This document shows, one piece after another, positions 35,280-36,283 of a stretch of 36,283 bases of DNA. Under the pieces are notes generated by a model. It ran no database searches. It was not told the DNA's origin and was given only the letters and a program-made list of their open reading frames with translations. Location: IMG/VR virus record IMGVR_UViG_3300036820_000205, positions 1 through 36,283 of that record; one strand, 5' to 3'. This DNA is from a virus. Position numbers and translations under genes: made by a program. Positions within the stretch are counted from its first letter, which is position 1; every line of letters begins with the position of its first letter.

Positions 35280-35915
35280 CTTCTCGATCATCAAGGGCCG
35301 GTATGGTGTGCGGTTATAGTCATCCTTGTCGTCCTGATCGTTGAGGTAGTCGGCAGCGATGTCCCTGTCCACCAATTCGTTCAAGGCTGTCCTGAGATCA
35401 AAGCGCGGGGCCTCTACGATCTTACGCCGGAACCTCACGTACCGGACAGTACCGTTATCGTGGAAACCTATGGAGTCAAGCTGGGAGCCGTGAGCTTTCA
35501 GGATCTCAGCTACAGATGTGGGGCCTTGGAGCCGCCCGATGATCCATTGCCGGATCTGCGGGGTTACCGGCGACGTCGTGAGCATCATGCCGGATACCAC
35601 GGCAGCGGCAGGGGTGTATACAGCCACTCCACGGGGGTAGTTGTAATCAGGGTTCAAAGGAAGACCGGCTTCTTTTGCTTGTTCACGGTCTATAATCGAA
35701 TACCCGTGCGACTCCAGCTCTTCCCGGTGCGCCTGCGCTTGAATCCTGATCACATCCTCGCTCACCTGGTAGGCGTGCGCTAGTTCCTGACGGCTGATGA
35801 CGGGGCGCCCCTGGGGCCACGGGAAGCCGGGGATCTGGTAGACGGCATCGTCGAGCGCACGAACATACTCGGCACGAAGGGCGCTGCTCTGTATGAGAGC
35901 CAGTTCACTGTTCAT
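35256..35915 (-). CDS. Putative DNA-binding regulator, 219 aa
   Basis: ATG 35915 follows AAGGAG. Residues about 40-70 (VISRQELAHAYQVSEDVIRI, then QAQAHREELE) look like a winged or simple helix-turn-helix that reads 'S-x-x-E-L-A-x-x-Y-x-V-S-x-x-x-I'. The rest has a second helical block (TPQIRQWIIGRLQGPTSVAE) that could be another HTH, and an acidic C-terminal region (LNDQDDKDDYNRTPYRPLMI). It lies next to the iteron cluster at 35916-36283, so it could bind there as a repressor or initiator. Family not recognised. It runs against the nuclease gene with a 24-nt overlap. Confidence 0.55.
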   Translation of the reverse strand: MNSELALIQSSALRAEYVRALDDAVYQIPGFPWPQGRPVISRQELAHAYQVSEDVIRIQAQAHREELESHGYSIIDREQAKEAGLPLNPDYNYPRGVAVYTPAAAVVSGMMLTTSPVTPQIRQWIIGRLQGPTSVAEILKAHGSQLDSIGFHDNGTVRYVRFRRKIVEAPRFDLRTALNELVDRDIAADYLNDQDDKDDYNRTPYRPLMIEKLRRWLSL

Positions 35916-35927
35916 GTTTGCTCCTTA

Positions 35928-35957
35928 GTTAGCTAACGGGTTACCTGGGTCAACCCG
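35928..35957. promoter_or_regulatory. Palindrome and inverted repeat upstream of the regulator gene
   Basis: GTTAGCTAAC (35928-35937) is a perfect 10-bp palindrome just upstream of the regulator's ribosome binding site, and CGGGTT (35937-35942) / AACCCG (35952-35957) form a second inverted repeat. Either may be an operator for the adjacent gene product. Confidence 0.4.
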
Positions 35958-36005
35958 CCGAGCCTCGGGCCTATTCCCTCGCCTTGGCACCTATACATCT
36001 GTATT

Positions 36006-36177
36006 ACCCGTCACAAATCGCGATCCGTCACACAACCCGTCACACCTAAAACCCCAGGTCAGAGCTATAGTGTGATGGATGTGATGGATGTGACGGGTAA
36101 TAACCTATATACCCACACATACGCATACACACACAAGACAAGTACGTTTCGTCCCGTCACATCCGTCACCCGTCACA
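36006..36177. repeat. Iteron cluster of ACCCGTCACA-type 10-mers
   Basis: Copies on plus at 36006-36015 (ACCCGTCACA), 36023-36032 (ATCCGTCACA), 36035-36044 (ACCCGTCACA), 36152-36161 (TCCCGTCACA), 36161-36170 (ATCCGTCACC) and 36168-36177 (ACCCGTCACA); copies in inverted orientation at 36071-36080, 36080-36089 (both TGTGATGGAT) and 36089-36098 (TGTGACGGGT). An AT-rich run (36099-36140) lies between groups. An inverted partial copy (GTGACGG, 36273-36279) is cut by the window end. The 35916-36283 stretch has no convincing gene. Candidate replication origin or multi-site operator. Confidence 0.75.
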
Positions 36178-36283
36178 AGTGAATCGGTGGTCCAGTTTCC
36201 AGTCGGCTGGGAATGTTCGCAGCGCATGTATGGTTGTAGACGATGCACCGCTGGTGATGGCCCCCGACTTAAGTGACGGACCA

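Noticed and set aside
36100-36145. Simple-sequence repeat of ACAC type as a feature
   Set aside because: The CA-rich run is short and irregular and is better described as the AT-rich spacer of the iteron cluster.

Overview
The window reads as part of a siphovirus genome (long non-contractile tail) infecting a high-GC actinobacterium, possibly Streptomyces or a relative. The evidence is the GC-rich coding with many GTG and a few TTG starts, head-tail and tail genes in canonical order, glycine-rich minor tail proteins, a DUF1876-like protein of actinobacterial type, two tRNA genes and dense 1-26 nt gene overlaps. No terminase, portal, major capsid or integrase gene is visible, so this is an internal piece of a larger genome. 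The host is an inference.

Layout. (1) 1-3620, plus strand: small accessory genes, namely the tail of a glycosyltransferase-like gene, a SAM methyltransferase, an FmdB-type zinc ribbon, a papain-like (NlpC/P60-type) enzyme and several proteins under 100 aa, closed by a strong hairpin terminator at 3582-3620. (2) 3629-7385, minus strand: a separate block with two small proteins, a metallophosphoesterase with an N-terminal helix-turn-helix, a lone IS110-type Tnp_20-like protein and a helical protein. Ten hairpins of one strict design are interleaved with these last two genes. (3) 7426-29885, plus strand: the head-tail and tail module, with a head-tail adaptor, membrane proteins, a papain/C39-like protein, tail terminator, inserted CgeB-like glycosyltransferase, tail tube protein, two-frame tail assembly chaperones, 1399-aa tape measure with a transglycosylase domain, and four large or medium tail-tip proteins. 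(4) 29887-33020, minus strand: tRNA-Asn and tRNA-Gln, a secreted GH5-like glycoside hydrolase and three small proteins. (5) 33120-35279, plus strand: early-type genes ending in a Cas4/RecB-like nuclease whose start is abutted by an inserted HNH endonuclease gene. (6) 35256-35915, minus strand: a possible regulator, followed by a cluster of short iteron-like repeats (35916-36283) that may be an origin or operator.

The most interesting signal is the hairpin family at 5460-7385. All ten units have a stem of about 8-13 bp whose sequence varies but stays complementary, and a loop of exactly 30 nt built as 2 nt + N8 + a near-invariant 10-nt core + N8 + 2 nt. The core (TGGGTTTCGT on plus, ACGAAACCCA on minus) always lies at loop positions 11-20. 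They flank, and twice lie inside, the gene for the Tnp_20-like protein. IS110 transposases are guided by bridge RNAs whose loops hold two short guides around a core, so an arrayed, guide-like RNA system around a stand-alone Tnp_20 protein is a reasonable but unproven hypothesis.

Transcription appears to use promoters with a TANNCT -10 hexamer, most often TAGACT, TAGGCT or TATCCT. In four cases the hexamer ends only 6-7 nt before a start codon, which predicts leaderless mRNAs.
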